From: Holacanthus passer
Lineage: Eukaryota > Chordata > Actinopteri > Pomacanthidae
Direction of reading: 5' to 3'
DNA: 64,000 bases
NCBI GenBank assembly: GCA_025331565.1
Contig: JAFREQ010000061.1
Coordinates: 2,137,501 to 2,201,500 of the forward strand
Program-made: the position numbers and the translations under genes
The notes under the pieces: generated by a model
The model's input: only the letters and a program-made list of their open reading frames with translations
What the model was told of the DNA's origin: nothing
The model's database searches: none
Shown here: one piece after another, positions 13,094 to 26,154 of the stretch
How positions within the stretch are numbered: the stretch's first letter is position 1
How the letters are laid out: the number at the start of each line of letters is the position of its first letter

Positions 13094-16000
13094 CTGTCCT
13101 AGCACATGACAGTAACACGGATCTTATTGTGTGATCAGGAGTCGACTGTGCAGAGGATCAGAGCACATTATCAGAACAAGCTGAACACTCTGAGGAGAAT
13201 CCTGGACCTCTACCAGGAGAAGGTGGAGAAGAAGAACGCTGACTGGGAGGGGAGAGTCGTGGTCAGTGATGTCAGTGATCAGAACCAATCAGATCACAGC
13301 CATGTTTTCTCCCTTATTACCTAAATCTCTGGTTTATTTCCCTGAAACTCTTCCTGAAACTCACTGGTTCAACATTACAGTCAAACGTTCCAATCACTGC
13401 TTCCAACTTTTGACGTAATGCATCAGTCATGTTGGCACACACTTTACAGGCCATAGAGTTGAAACACTTAACAGCTTTATGTGTTTATTTATGTATTTCT
13501 TGCGTTGCCTCTTCCTGTTTCCTTCAGGCCTTAACTGCACAGAACGAGCAGCTGCTGGAGGAGCAGCGAGCTGAGAGGAGGAGGAGTAAAGAGGAGGCCC
13601 TGCAGTGGCACAGAGAAAAGGTTGGAAAGGAATCTGGCAAACTTCATGAACTCTTGTGTCTTCCTCTGAACTGGAGCGCACCCTTGTGGCCATGTTTTTT
13701 AAACTTATTACATAATTACTGGACCAACTTTGTTCCTGTTCCTTTTAGAGCAAAATGTTGGAACTGTTCTCCAACAGGCTGGATGTCCTGCACAGCCATC
13801 AGGCCTCCAGTGAGTCCACATGCATACATGGATAGAGCTGTAAGATCACTGACCTTTGAATGTAACAGCTTTCAATGCCCTGTGACATTAAACAGCACTG
13901 TTGGAGCTGCAAATGGCCAGACAGGAAGTGGCGAAGGTCCAAGAAATGTTGACGGTATCATCACAGCAGCAGGAAGCCGCTGAGGAAGGTGAAAGCTCAG
14001 AGGACAAAGAGCTTTCAGCACAACAACAGACTGTGGTGGGTTGGAATTAGATACCATGACAGTCTGCTGCTCACATCTGAGTGACATGAGATAAAATTAT
14101 AAACATTTCATTAAAGCAAAATCTTCTGAGACACCGATGGACAATATGTAGAAAAGGTCACATTACAAAGACAAGGATAGACTTACAATCTCATATAACC
14201 ACATTAAACATGCATAAAGCAGGTATTTGGATGATAGCAGAAGTTTCAGAGGTGGATATCTCAAACATCAACAGATAAAAATGCATTCATTTGGGTGTAC
14301 TGACCCTTTAGTCTGGATCGCTCTCTGCAGGCTTGCAATGAGTCAGATCAGCCACTGGAGGGGGCTAAAGCCCGTCTGGAGGAGCTGAAGGAGAGCTTGC
14401 ACCAGAGAGAAAGAGAGATCACAGAGCTGCTGGAGGCCGAGAGGAGCCCGGTCCCTCCCGTCCCTCAGCCTCCCTGCAGCGTCCTGCTTCCCACCGTCAT
14501 ACACAAGGTGCTGCCCAGCTATTAAACCATGTGTAAACCTCCTGTTTGCTGCCTGTGTCTCATTATTTTAGATAAGACATTCTGTGTTTTGCTGGTGGCA
14601 GGAGATACTTCATCACACTGCTTTTATAAATGTGTTGTACTGATACCATGAGACTGCTTTGTTTGGTTTTCTAGGCTCATGTCATCTGCAGCTCAGCGGC
14701 TGAAACCAGAGCTCTGTTGGACCAGATGATTGAGGAGAATCGAGGCGCTCTGGTCGAAGCCAGAGACAAAACCGTCTACAGATGGCCAGAGAAGACAGAG
14801 AGGATAAGACCACTGACCAAGAGGGGTTAGTCAGTCTCAATATAAATGTTTAATTGAGCCGGTCATATTCCCTTCATTCCTTTTATTGTCTCAAATATAA
14901 ACATTCAAATGATTTTCTTCTACTTTTCAGGTTAGAAGAATACGAGTCAAGTTTGTCTTTACTACAAGAAACAGTGAGGGAATATGAGGTCTCTCTGTTG
15001 GCTTTGGACTGCATCAAAACTGGAGAAAGCCCTGCAATAAATGGTAAATAAATATTCACATGATATGTTTTCAACAGTCCTTTTATTACTAGCTGTAATC
15101 TTCAAATCAGTCCTGCAACAACTGTACTCTTCTGTGTCTGCACTACATATTCTATAAGATCATTTTGCACACTGCTAATAGTTTTATTCAGTCAAATGTG
15201 CATGAGTGGTTCTAATTCCTGTCTCGCTCAGACTGCGACGGCGTCTCAGAACTGGAGGACGTGTTGGCAGGAGGGACAGTCCAATCCACAGAGGGAGTGA
15301 AGAGCGTTGGTCAGCAGCTTCTCCTGCTGCAGGATCAGGTTGGTCTTTTATCACACAGGTCAAAATCTCAGGTGAGTTTAGGCCTGAGAGAACTGTTGAC
15401 CCCCCCCCCTCAGCTGCCCTCTTTATGAACCTAAAACACCATGCATATACTCTATTCATTATCATCTGTGATCAACACCTTGAAAATATTATAGCAAATC
15501 CATTGTCTTTTTTTGTGTGATTTGAAATATTTTGCATTATTAAGGAATTTTTCAAAGCTATCTAGTCCAATTCTTCAGTGTCATCATGCTTTTCTCTCAA
15601 GCTAAAGCAAGTAAAAGAAGAGAAAAAGAAAATAATTGAGAACTACACTTCAGAAAGGACAATGAGGAAGAAGTATTACAATATGGTGGAAGACATGAAA
15701 GGTACACATTAGCCAGCATTCAAATGTTTATGATTGAAATTTAACATCAGGCCTTCTGAGTTTATCCCTTTTGAGGTTATTACAGTTTCATGTATTATTT
15801 TTCCTCTCAGGTAAAATCAGAGTGTTTTGTCGGATTCGACCTGTGAACCGAGCCGAGCTTGTGCAGGGTGGAGCCGTCGTGGTGGAGAAAATAGACGAGT
15901 ACTCGATCACTGTGGAGACACCTCGAGGGCAGAGGGAGTTTCAGTTTGACAAGGTGTTCACTGCTGAAGCCTCTCAGGACGACCTGTTTCAAGACACAAA

Positions 16001-18167
16001 CAAGTGAGAGGGATTCTGAGTCCTAATCCAGGACCAACACAGTATAATCACAAATACACATACACAATCACAAAGACTACAACACACATATAACGGGCCT
16101 CAAACGAGCATCTTTTCGTTCTGATATTTTATAGCACAAACTCAGTCTGATCACTTCAACCACACACTGATGGAGCAGTTCATAGCAGGATATATTTCCC
16201 CTGCAGGCTGATCCAGTCGGCCATCGACGGCTACAACGTCTGTATCTTCACTTATGGCCAGACGGGCTCAGGGAAGACCTTCACCATGGTGGGAGACAAG
16301 GAACAGAAGAACCCCGGGATCATGCCGAGATCTTTCAAAGCCATATATGATATCATGCGGGAGAACAGCTCCAAATTCAACTTCAAGGTAACAGACAGAA
16401 TATCACCAACGTAATTAGATGTTAAAGGAAAGATCTCTCGACTTTCTTCCTCTCCGTCCCTGCACCTCCTCATCCTCTTACCTCAGGTTTCGGCCTATAT
16501 GCTGGAGCTGTACAACGACAGGCTGCAGGACCTCTTTGTGAGCCCGGCCGGTGAGGCCCATGCGCAGCCCCAGTCCCATGTCCAGGCCAGGCGGGTGGAG
16601 ATCAAGAGGAACAGAAAGGGGGTTGTGTTCGCACAAGGAGCAGAGACAAAGGAGGCTTCCAGTGCCCAGGAGCTCTTCGCTCTGTTCCAGCAGGCCTGCG
16701 CCAACCGACACATCTCCGCCACCAGTGAGTTCTCTATACCGTGCCATGCCGCCCGGTTCAAACAGGGCCCTGCTAAATGGTTTGGATTAATTGTGTTAGT
16801 TACAGTCAGTGTGAGGGGGCGGCAGCTAGGTACATCATTACTGGACTGGGTGGTGAGTGGCCGAGCAGCCGAACTGTGAATCAGCAGAAACACTGCAGGA
16901 AGAGGAGCCACATTGTTTGACAGATGATCATCCGAGTCCTTCAGCAGCTAATAGAGAGATGGAGTCAGCAAGAAGTATACAAATATTAACACCAATGACA
17001 AATACAGGCTGCTGAGAGTGGGTACTGACAAATCAGTGGAAGTACTTTGGAAGGAAAGGTTTTACACAACAATAAAGACTAGTAGTGTTATCAGTTTCTG
17101 AAGCAATTTGATTTGTTGCTTTGTCTGTTTTATATGATTTTAATGGAATGATTTGGGATTTGAAAACATCACCTTGAGCTCAGGGAAACTGTGACCTGTG
17201 AGGTTAATTTAACTAAGAGAAAAGCTGAACATCAACAAGCCGCAGTCTATCAAAATCCAAAGTCCGTTCAGAGCCTTTTTTGTGGTGTGTGTTTCCCAAG
17301 AGATGAATGTGGAGAGTTCCCGCTCCCATCTCATTGTTGGCATCATGGTGGAGAGCAGGAATCTGACCAACGGGAGTGTGAGCACCGGGAAGCTGAGTCT
17401 CGTGGATCTGGCAGGCAGCGAGAGAGCAGCTAAGACCGGTGCCAAAGACCACCAGCTGAAGGTCTGCTCATATGTTCTGATTGTCAGGATGACGGAGTAG
17501 ATATTTCTCTTTAAATTCTCCTGTGCGCTGCTCTGCAGGAGGCCAACTCCATCAACAAGTCTCTTAGCGCTCTGGGTGATGTGATCTCAGCCTTGTCAGC
17601 CGAACTGCCCCATGTACCATACAGGAATAGCAAGCTGACACAGGTAATGATGCAAAGCTGTGTTCATGTGGTGATGGATTATAATGTTAAGTTAAGCCAG
17701 ATGTGCCTGATGCATTTCATCTCTCTCAGGTGATGCAGGACTCCCTGGGTGGAAACGCCAAAACCCTCATGATCGTCAACATCTCTCCTTCAGAGTGCAA
17801 CACGGAGGAGACGCTCACATCTCTCATGTAAGATACAAAGTCAGAGATTCATATTTTCTTTTTTTTTTAACGCTAACCAACTCCTAAACAACTCCTGAAC
17901 TTTGAACTTTCCAGTTATGCAACAAGAGTGAAAGCCATAACCAACAATGCTCAGAGAAACGTGGACAGCAAAGAGATAGCCCAGCTGAAAGAGGTGTGTG
18001 TCACAATATGTTACAGTCAATAAAACCAAAACATTAATCTCTATTTGGAATTAAAAAAAATAAGTTGACAGCCACATTGAAACAGTCACACTAACTTTAT
18101 TTCTGTTTTCTTTTAGGTGATCATGAAGCTGAGGTCCGGACAGACGGTGGAAGAGGAGGACGTCTGA
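10143..18167 (+). CDS. KCBP-like C-terminal (kinesin-14) motor protein, 21 coding exons, about 900 aa, with an apparent 1-nt deletion
   Basis: Predicted microtubule motor of the minus-end-directed kinesin-14 class. Exons: 10143-10248, 10872-11060, 12491-12600, 12949-13041, 13139-13261, 13528-13620, 13749-13809, 13896-14035, 14331-14507, 14675-14825, 14931-15043, 15232-15371, 15602-15701, 15811-16003, 16207-16387, 16487-16724, 17301-17461, 17539-17643, 17730-17827, 17915-17993, 18117-18167. Exons 4-13 encode a charged coiled coil. The neck/motor start is YYNMVEDMKGKIRVFCRIRP. ATP-site motifs follow: GQTGSGKT (exon 15), NVESSRSH (exon 17), VDLAGSE (exon 17). The short tail (SKEIAQLKEVIMKL) mirrors the KCBP neck-mimic region. 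No MyTH4/FERM domain is seen. Lengths sum to 2702, one base short of a whole frame, agreeing with the lesion in exon 10. KIFC2 lies near MFSD3 in human, but this motor reads closer to plant KCBP than to KIFC2. Confidence 0.85.
11081..11132 (+). repeat. (CA)n / (ACAA) microsatellite
   Basis: About 50 nt of CA repeats with interspersed CAAA units in intron 2 of the kinesin gene, 20 nt after the exon 2 donor. Similar tracts lie in its other introns: (CA)16 at 11802-11832 and (TG)17 at 13058-13092, the latter also close to a donor. Confidence 0.9.
14768..14771 (+). other. Apparent 1-nt deletion in an A run of kinesin exon 10
   Basis: Before this AAAA run the exon reads in the expected frame (DQMIEENRGALVEARDK). 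After it the frame that continues the coiled coil and joins the next exon (NRLQMAREDREDKTTDQEG, then LEEYESSL) is displaced by one. As written, the frame meets TAG at the splice junction. A fifth A would restore the frame and make the total coding length divisible by three. A homopolymer sequencing or assembly error is the simplest explanation; a real allele-level lesion is possible. Confidence 0.7.
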
Positions 18168-21100
18168 ACTGTGCTCTGTTAAAGTTGTGAACAACAGTGG
18201 AGTAAAGTGTTGAACTGAGATTGTTTGTGGACCATTTCTTGAGTGGATTATCTTGTATTTGGTATGCATTGTTTGAGCTGTACATGCTTATGAACCAGCA
18301 TATTCATTCAAAGTCCTTTAAATATTGAATGTAGTCACATGGAAGGATTGGCATTTTCACTGGACAGGAGAGGCATAAAAGTAACTAGAACCTAAAGCTG
18401 TCAGACAAATGTAGTGGAGAAAAAGTATAATATTTTCCTCTGCGATGTAGTGAAGTAGAAGTATTTAAGTACTTAAGTACAGTACTTGATGTACTTAGTT
18501 ACATGCCACCACATCACTATAGGAGCACTGACTTCATTCAGGGGATTGCGTGCAGTCGGTTAATGGGCGCTGCCTGCCAGCGTCTATAGAATGAGGCCCC
18601 ACAATACCGGGCCCCACGTGTAACTGAAGAGGCAAACAGGAAGTCAGTTGGTCATTCAGTTTGTTCTCCTGCTGTTTGTGGGAAAGCCAACGAGTTTGCA
18701 GCCCATTAGAGCTCGAGAGGTTAAGTCTCCAGGGCCTAAGACCTGTTAGTTACAGGGTCAAATCACACGGCTGGAAATGGACACTGTCAAACACGCAAAG
18801 GCCTCGTCCTGCTGTTTCCTCTTTCAGGTGGGCAGGACTAAGATTAGAGCTTTATGTCAGAAGGTAAAGACTTAAAAAGTGCCAGAGTTTGCAGGAAAAC
18901 AGGAGATTTTTGCAATTTGTGGGCCTCAATATGTCAGAAGATCTGAGCCTGCAAGGTTTTTTATTTCCATTAAAATGTTTATATGGTTCTGTTTCTTATA
19001 TGTGACCATGTTTGTTGGCTTGTTTTAGGCTTCGGACCAAAACAGCCGCAGCAGAGTCGAAGCCTCAAACATGATTTGCTCGAGGCTGGGTGGGATGTCA
19101 GTTTCTATAAGTAGACTGTCTTTTGTCTCCCAGTCTTAATTGTTCAGCGTTTTCGATCTATACCATGGGCCCCCTCTGTTCTGCCACATTAGAGCCACGA
19201 TTCCCAGCTTTGCGTGCTATGTTTTATTGGCTGCTTTAGATCAGAGGCCACTCAGCACATGTTCGCTGTGATTTGTTATTCTTTAATGACGGCCATAGTT
19301 TAAATCATACTGTGAGTTCTGTGGACCAGAACAAAGACGCACAGAGCTGCAGTGTACGGAGCGAACATGGAGAGGGAACAGGGTTGATGAGGCGGCTGAG
19401 GTCTCATCCTCTGGGTATGTTTTGTTAATTAGTCAACACAAACCAATTTACCACTGTATGGTCTGCATACATGACCACACAAGGGCACACTGGGAATGAT
19501 GCATTTAATACAGTAAACATGTGAAGTGCTGTCATGAGACAGTCAATGAGGACAAATGAGTCTCAGTCTTCACATGACGCAATAGAAATATTACTAGTGC
19601 AACACAGAAATTAAGCATTTTCCATTTTATTTTCAAGTGACACACGTGACCTCAGATGTTATAATATTCACCACACAAAGATATTGTTTGAGGTCGACAT
19701 TAAACTATTGGCAGTATTATAGTACTTTAATGGTTAACAAGAGACTATTGGTGCCACTTTTTCTACTATTTTCTTCATAAGAATATCCAACAAAGTCACA
19801 TTTTTAATTATAATGATGATTTTAATTAAACACTTCAAGGGATATTTTGACATGTTTACCCCCAACTGCTACACCTGATAGACAGAAGCACATGCAGTAT
19901 CAGGTAGAAATCAATACTGCATATTCTCCATTATGGATATCAGCTGGATGCACAGAGAGTCTGTGCAGAGACCAGTTCCATCACACTTAAGGTGAATAAA
20001 ATAAACAATTTGTGATTCCACTTTTGTTCTTGTTCAACTTCCTCCTCGAAAAGCCTTGTCTGTCATATCCAGGCAGAGATTAGATTGAGATCTGTGTGCA
20101 TCGTTTCGTATGTTGGCATATGTGTGTGTTATAACGGGATTATACAACAGCTTGGCTGAAAAGGCTGAATGTTCTAATTGGATCAAGGGTGAGCATCAAT
20201 TCTCAAAGGGAAACCTCCACAGTCTGGCTAAATTCAAACACATTTTTCAGTACAAGGGGGATTTTAATGTCCTAGAGGTTAGTGAAATACTATGGCCAGA
20301 CAGTTGCCAGTTTGAATCCCTGGGACAGACACGACAGAGAATGCAGTTTACAGGTAGGACTCTGGAAAAGAACGAGATCCCTCAGCAGACGTTCCCTGGA
20401 TAGATAAAAGTTTACAAGAAAGAACACATAACTTTCAAACTCAGTGATCAGTAACTGTGCCCGACTCCTCTGTTCTTCATATGCATACTGTCGTGCTTCT
20501 TTACGTTTAGGTTATAAAATTAGAAGTGCCTGATTTCACACTTGGCTGTCCTCTTTACCTCCCTCAAAGTAGTGTGGGACTGTGTCTAATCTCAGTGTGT
20601 GGGAGGTCACAGCACTGACGGGCGAGGAGGAGGATGTTCAAAAAGACGGGGGACTCGTATGTCTTAACATATATTTTTGCGTCGTTCCTCGGAGAGCCGC
20701 TGGGGGAGACTTTGGAGACGGGAGCAGATGAGTTGGTGTTTGCCTCGAAGCTACAGCAAAGGAGGAGGAGGAGCTAGGGAAGAGGGATAAGGACAGGAAG
20801 ACGACGAGGACATGAGGGGGATGAGAAGATGAAAGGAATGTGACTGATGAGGAGCAGATAGGAGAGAAGTTGAAGCGAGGAGAAGGAGGAGAGGGCCGAC
20901 GAGAGCGAGGATGAACCCTGCGTGAACACAGCTTGAGGCCTGCAGCGATGATGGCCGATCTGAAACAGCCTCTCTCTCCCTCCCTCAGTGTTTAACTGTA
21001 ACTAATAGCTTGAGATAAAGGCTTTTAATGAGGGGCTGTTTTCAAGCTAGTTTCATTTTTAATGTGGTGGGACAGGAAGGCGGAGGGACCCTTTCAAAGT

Positions 21101-21404
21101 ACGAGCGCAGAAGCACTTTGAATGACCCTCCACTGCCATAAATACTGTGCTCAACACAAACTTGAAGTTAGTTCTTATTCAATAATATTTCTAGCTAATT
21201 TTTAAAGTCTTAGAAACACATTTGTATATACATTATATTCCCTGTTGTTGTTCATGTGTGGAACAATAATAAGAGGTACTGTATCTCTGTGGAGTTAATT
21301 AAGGTTAGCCAAATATGGTGGCTAATGATGACAATAATAATAATTTGATTTTTTGTTGTGATATTTCAGAACATCCACACAGAGCATCATTCGTTTTTGG
21401 CGAT
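18168..21404. other. Intergenic region between the kinesin and cyp1d1
   Basis: The two genes converge on this 3.2-kb stretch. It contains one repeat fragment (18386-18515) and a purine-rich patch with GAGGA runs near 20740-20900. I found no exon-like open frame with splice signals. The 18600-19450 part is low in repeats and of mixed composition, as conserved non-coding DNA often is, but I cannot show conservation. Confidence 0.35.
18386..18515 (+). repeat. Fragment of the GTACTTAAGTA-rich dispersed repeat
   Basis: Contains AAATGTAGTGGAGAAAAAGT, then GTATTTAAGTACTTAAGTAC and TACTTAGTTACATGCCACCA, the usual right end of the element seen whole at 2381-3085. Confidence 0.7.
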
Positions 21405-22814
21405 CTAAAACCTCGAGGAGACGGTGATCCTGTATGGACGTGGTTTCATAGTCAGACCAAAGTCGGTGCTGAGATCCAGCTCCTGCCCTGGAACGTTTTC
21501 AATCCACAGCCCGTGAAGCAGCGTGGTGAGAAAGATAAACATCTCCAAACGTGCAAATCCATCACCAAGACAGCGTCTCTTCCCCATGCCGAAGATGAGA
21601 ACCTTCTCCGTCAGCTCCTTGTGGAGGAGTCCTGAAGATCCCAGGAAGCGTTCGGGGCGAAATGTGTCCGGGTCGCCCCAAAGGTCACTGGGACAGAGAG
21701 AAAAACAATAAAGCAATAATCTGTGTCTTATAAAAGTCCTAATGCAGTGATGATTTCTTGTAACTACTCACATATCATGGTTGACTTGGTACTGGTTGAT
21801 GAAGACACACGTATCTTTGGGGATGAAATATCCATTCAGGGCGATGTTTCTTGTGGTACTGAAGGGAGAAAACCATTTTAACAACAACACAAACAACTGT
21901 AAACACGAATGCAATCAGAATCTTACCAGTGAGGAATGGTGAAAGGGACATATGAAGCATGACGAAACACTTCATATATGAATGCCTCTGTGAAAGGCAT
22001 CTTGGGCTTGTCTGAAAACCTCGGCAGTCTGGCTGAGCCGATGTGGTCGTCTAGAAAAGAGAAAACACCAAACCACCATCAGACATTTATGGAAAATTGG
22101 GGAGCTCTTTTAGAGAGTTTTTACAGCCCTGAGACTTAATGTGCGTCTCAGTTTTTGGACTGGAGAATGTGACCAAGACAAAAGGTGCATTCAGGTGCAA
22201 TTCGTAAACTTGTTAACCAGAATACCTGCGATTAACATTTCCAGGCTCGACCAGAATAAACATTGATGTGTGTATATTTCCAGATGTATTTGCAGACTTT
22301 ATGAGCTGACTAGGATCACGGGGTTTTGAAGGATTCAGCCCCTGAACTGGGATCAAGGTTAAGTCTGCAATGATGTCTAGTCACTCTTTAGCTGTATTGT
22401 AGGTTTCTGATATAGTTGCATCATCATTACTTTTCATTCTAGCCTTCAAAAGTTCCCTGCATGTAAAACTACACTTCAGCTCATTGAGGGTTAAAGTTGC
22501 AGTTGTATTGTATGAAGATGCATTTCACAAGTCATTACCATGACATAGAGTGAGCTTGTCTTTCAAGTTCATTAAAAATGTTGCTCATTCATGAATAAGG
22601 TTTCCAGTAAAGTGGTGAGTTCACTGTAAACAGGAGAATAAAAGCTTGATGTAAAATTAAGTGATGAGTAAGTAAAGAATGTCAAACCATGTGTGTTCAG
22701 TGCCTTGCGTGTTACGGCCTTTGTGCCAGTCTGGAACAACTCTCTAACCTTTCTTTCTTTGTCTGGGTGTTTGTGCCTCCCTCTCTCGTTCTGATTCATC
22801 CTGTCTCCTCTTAG

Positions 22815-22878
<64 letters not shown>

Positions 22879-25800
22879 AAAATGCAACGTGCCTCAGAAC
22901 AGACAGCGCCAGTTCTTTCAACCCACAAAAGTAGCTCTGGCGTCAGCAAATTGGACTGATCTTTTGTGAGTTTCTCCGGTGGCTGTCGGATTCTGTCTGT
23001 CCGGGAAGAGCACTCGGGTTGGCCATTGTTGAGTTTTTATTCTGCCAGGAATTTTGATACCTCCTAATAGACATCACGTTCGCCTGGCTCCTCCTGTGAT
23101 GATGACACGTTTATTACAAAGAGATGCATTTTCACCTGCAGGTGCATTTTCACATCTTTTAGCTAATTAATTAGGTGTTTATCTCTCTCTCTCTCTCTGT
23201 ATTTATTTCATATCTCAAATATTACGAGCTACAGTATGTGAAGCAACACCTTCTCCTCTAAGTTTAGTAGTTCACAATAAACTGCCAGCCACAATTTTTA
23301 CTCATTAGTGATGTGTTAAAAATGAGCAACTGTCTTTTTCTGGACTATGAGTCATTGCACTGGAGACTGGACGGACCCGAATTCTTTCTCTTTGGATAAG
23401 ATGCATGTAGTTATGCTCTGCAAGTGCTGAGTTGAGTTGAGTTTTATATACAAATAAAAAGGAGAACAGGGAACAGCAGAGATTGGTCATTGGTCAGAGA
23501 TTGGTATTTAAAGTTCCCCTTCAGACATACAACGTTTAGCTTTTGTTACAATTAATATTTTTGCTAAACGCGGTTAAAGCACATCTTTTTTTTTTTCTAA
23601 AAATTCTGTGCTGCTTGCTTTACATCGATGGGTGAACGAGCTGTGAGCATCAAGATGAACAGCATTAGAGGAAACATGAGAGAGATTTAGCCAAATATGT
23701 GTGAGCCTCATTCAGACCCAGAGTCTGATGACGAGTCAGTCGTGCATCTTGTGTAGTTTGCATCTTTGCTGTGGTTGTACCTATCTCCTTGTGTATTCTG
23801 TCCTGGATGTCAGGAAACTTGATCAGGTACAACAGGCTCCACTGTAAACCAGCGATGATGGTGTCAAATCCTTTAGAAAATCGCAAACACAACTTCAGTG
23901 AAAAGAGAGAAATCTTCTTCATGAATAGGATAAATTTAATGCCGTCACTGGCACTATTCATCATCAGTGATAATATAAACGAGGTGTCTAACCTGCTCCA
24001 AAGATGTCTAAGACGCTGTGGATGATCTGAGAGTTGGAGAGCGTGGATGTGTCCTTATTTTCCTCTCTGTCCTCACAAAGTGCAATCAGAGCGTCTGTAA
24101 TGTCCCGGATACAGTTCTGCAATCACACACGACACATGACAGGATATTGAACAGTGATTGTCTTTCTTAAATCCTTGTCGTCATCATCACTGAAACATTA
24201 GGCTGCCTTCATCAACTACTGGCTGATTGACGATAATGCAGAATAGAACAGAAATAGAGGTTCAAAGTTTTATGATTATGGAAGAGACAGTAATCGGTTA
24301 TGGTACGGCGCGTGTCTTCCAGTGGGATGCTAATTCCTAATTAGAGTGCGTGCGAACATTTTAGCCACTCTGCACAAGAACAAAAGTCCCTCCCAGGGAA
24401 CTTGTTTGTTATTTTTTTGGCTACAGTTGCTCTCACAGCTACTACTGTACGAGTGCAATGTCAGATTAAAGTGTGGACGGCAAATTAGTGGGACAGATCT
24501 ACAGAACACAACACTTACTGTACAGACTCGTCATCCACCACATCGAGCTGCCCTGAAAATATTCTCACTGTACTTTGTGGTCACTGTGCAATTCAGTGCA
24601 TTATGGTAAGATAATATATATCTATTAGTCATTATAGTACATAATTATAATATTTAACAAATCGTTGTTGTGGTTTGGTCTTTCATGGACGTGAAATTTT
24701 GGTCCCTTTCTTTAAAATATCTATTTTGCTTTGCATGTCCTTAAAAACTTCAACTGTGAGTTATTCTTCTACTTTTGCCAACTGTAAAATCAAAACATTC
24801 AATCTAATGTGTCAGATTTAAATAGCTAAAATAGAGAGCTGGAAAAATGCAGAGAATTTGATTTTGTCCCTCAACATATGACGTCTCTTCTCATCCAACA
24901 ACAGCTGATTATACTGTCATATGTCAGAGTGTCATTCTGTATTTCCTTCTGCAGTTTCTTCCCATTTAAACATAATTCTGCTCTACAAGTGTATCTGCAC
25001 GCCTCCTTACCTTGTCAAAGGTGTTGATGTGTTCCTCAATGCTCCGCTCCATGAACCCGTTCATCCTGTGGATGTGCTGGACCATCTTCCTCAGAGAGGG
25101 ACTCGGAACGTAGCGGAACACCGGGAAAAAATCAGCCAGGTTTCCTGCTGCAAAGATCCTCAGGACCTCGTTGTTGATGTGAACAATGGTGAGGAACTCC
25201 TCGTCGTTGTAGTCGTACCTTTTCCCAAAACAGAGGGCGCAGACAACGTTTGCCACTGAGGTCACCAGGGGCATCACCGGATCTATATCTCCTTTAGCAG
25301 CAGCCTGTTCTCGAATCACCCCCAGCATCTCAGCCGCCTCGGCACAGACCTGCTCCTCCAGCAGGCAGGTGGCACCGGATCCTCTGGGCTCAGCCTGGGA
25401 GAAAGACCTGAGGGCGTTCTTACACAGCTTCTTGTGGAGCATCCAGGCCGGTCCATACTTCTCACTGAAGGTCATACTGGTCCCGTTGGCCACGGCAGAA
25501 AAGGTGAAGAGGTCAGGTCGACCGGCAAAAGCTTCTCCCTGCCGAACCAGCGCCTGTCTGATGGTGGAGTATCCGCTCAGGACGACAACAGTCAGAGAGC
25601 CCAGACGCATCTAAAGAGAAGGAGTGAACAAATGATTGAATGAATAAACAAATACTTAATCCTCAAAAACACATTTTACTGTACATACCTTGAAAACATC
25701 GCCATACTGGAGCCTCAAGCGGGTTAGAGAAAGATGGATCTGGTCCCCCATCTGGAGCAGATTGCCGACAAGGGGCCATGGCGTGGGGCCAGGAGGAGGG

Positions 25801-25958
25801 GGATATTTTGTGTGGTCCAATTGGGAGTAGTGGTGGTGGCTCTTTCGGCCCTTGAGGGCCATCAGGAGGAGGGTGAGGAGACACAGAGCGACAGTGACGC
25901 TCGACAGAGAGGCAGACGGGTTCTCCTTGATGGGCAGAGTCCCAAATGTCAGTCTCAT
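21405..25958 (-). CDS. cyp1d1: cyp1d1, cytochrome P450 1D1 (7 coding exons, 525 aa)
   Basis: Heme-thiolate monooxygenase of the CYP1 family, anchored in the endoplasmic reticulum. Exons (minus): 25958-25689, 25610-25011, 24116-23993, 23870-23781, 22050-21927, 21858-21772, 21687-21405; total 1578 nt, all junctions in frame. An N-terminal hydrophobic anchor (VTVALCLLTLLLMAL) precedes a proline-rich hinge (YPPPPGPTPWPLVGNL). Other marks are the CYP1 sequence VANVVCALCFGKRYDYND, I-helix GAGFDT, K-helix EVFR, RPERF, and heme loop FGMGKRRCLGD with its cysteine ligand. CYP1D1 is preferred over CYP1A from the position between anxa1 and aldh1a1, where the human CYP1D1 pseudogene maps, and from the sequence; CYP1A and CYP1C remain alternatives. 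The usual large first coding exon of CYP1A is split here by an 78-nt intron at DVFK|MRLG. The gene looks intact. Confidence 0.88.
22818..22873 (+). repeat. (CT)n microsatellite, about 56 nt
   Basis: Uninterrupted TC dinucleotides in the fourth coding intron (23781-22050) of cyp1d1. Confidence 0.95.
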
Positions 25959-26154
25959 GTTGGCAGCTAAACAGAGAGAGAGCATGAAAAGACATAGAAA
26001 GTGAAAATGAAAACTTTTCTATAAGAGGGAAAAAGAGGCCCCCATTAAAAAAAGAAGTTGTGACTGGTGGCTAAAATAAAGACAGGATTTTTTCATAAGA
26101 AGTAAGTAGGAAGCTATTAAAAGAAAGAAGAACATGGAAAAACAAAGACTCACC

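Noticed and set aside
22572..22949. Minus-strand frame with an Arg-Glu dipeptide run
   Set aside because: Translation of the (CT)n microsatellite in a cyp1d1 intron.
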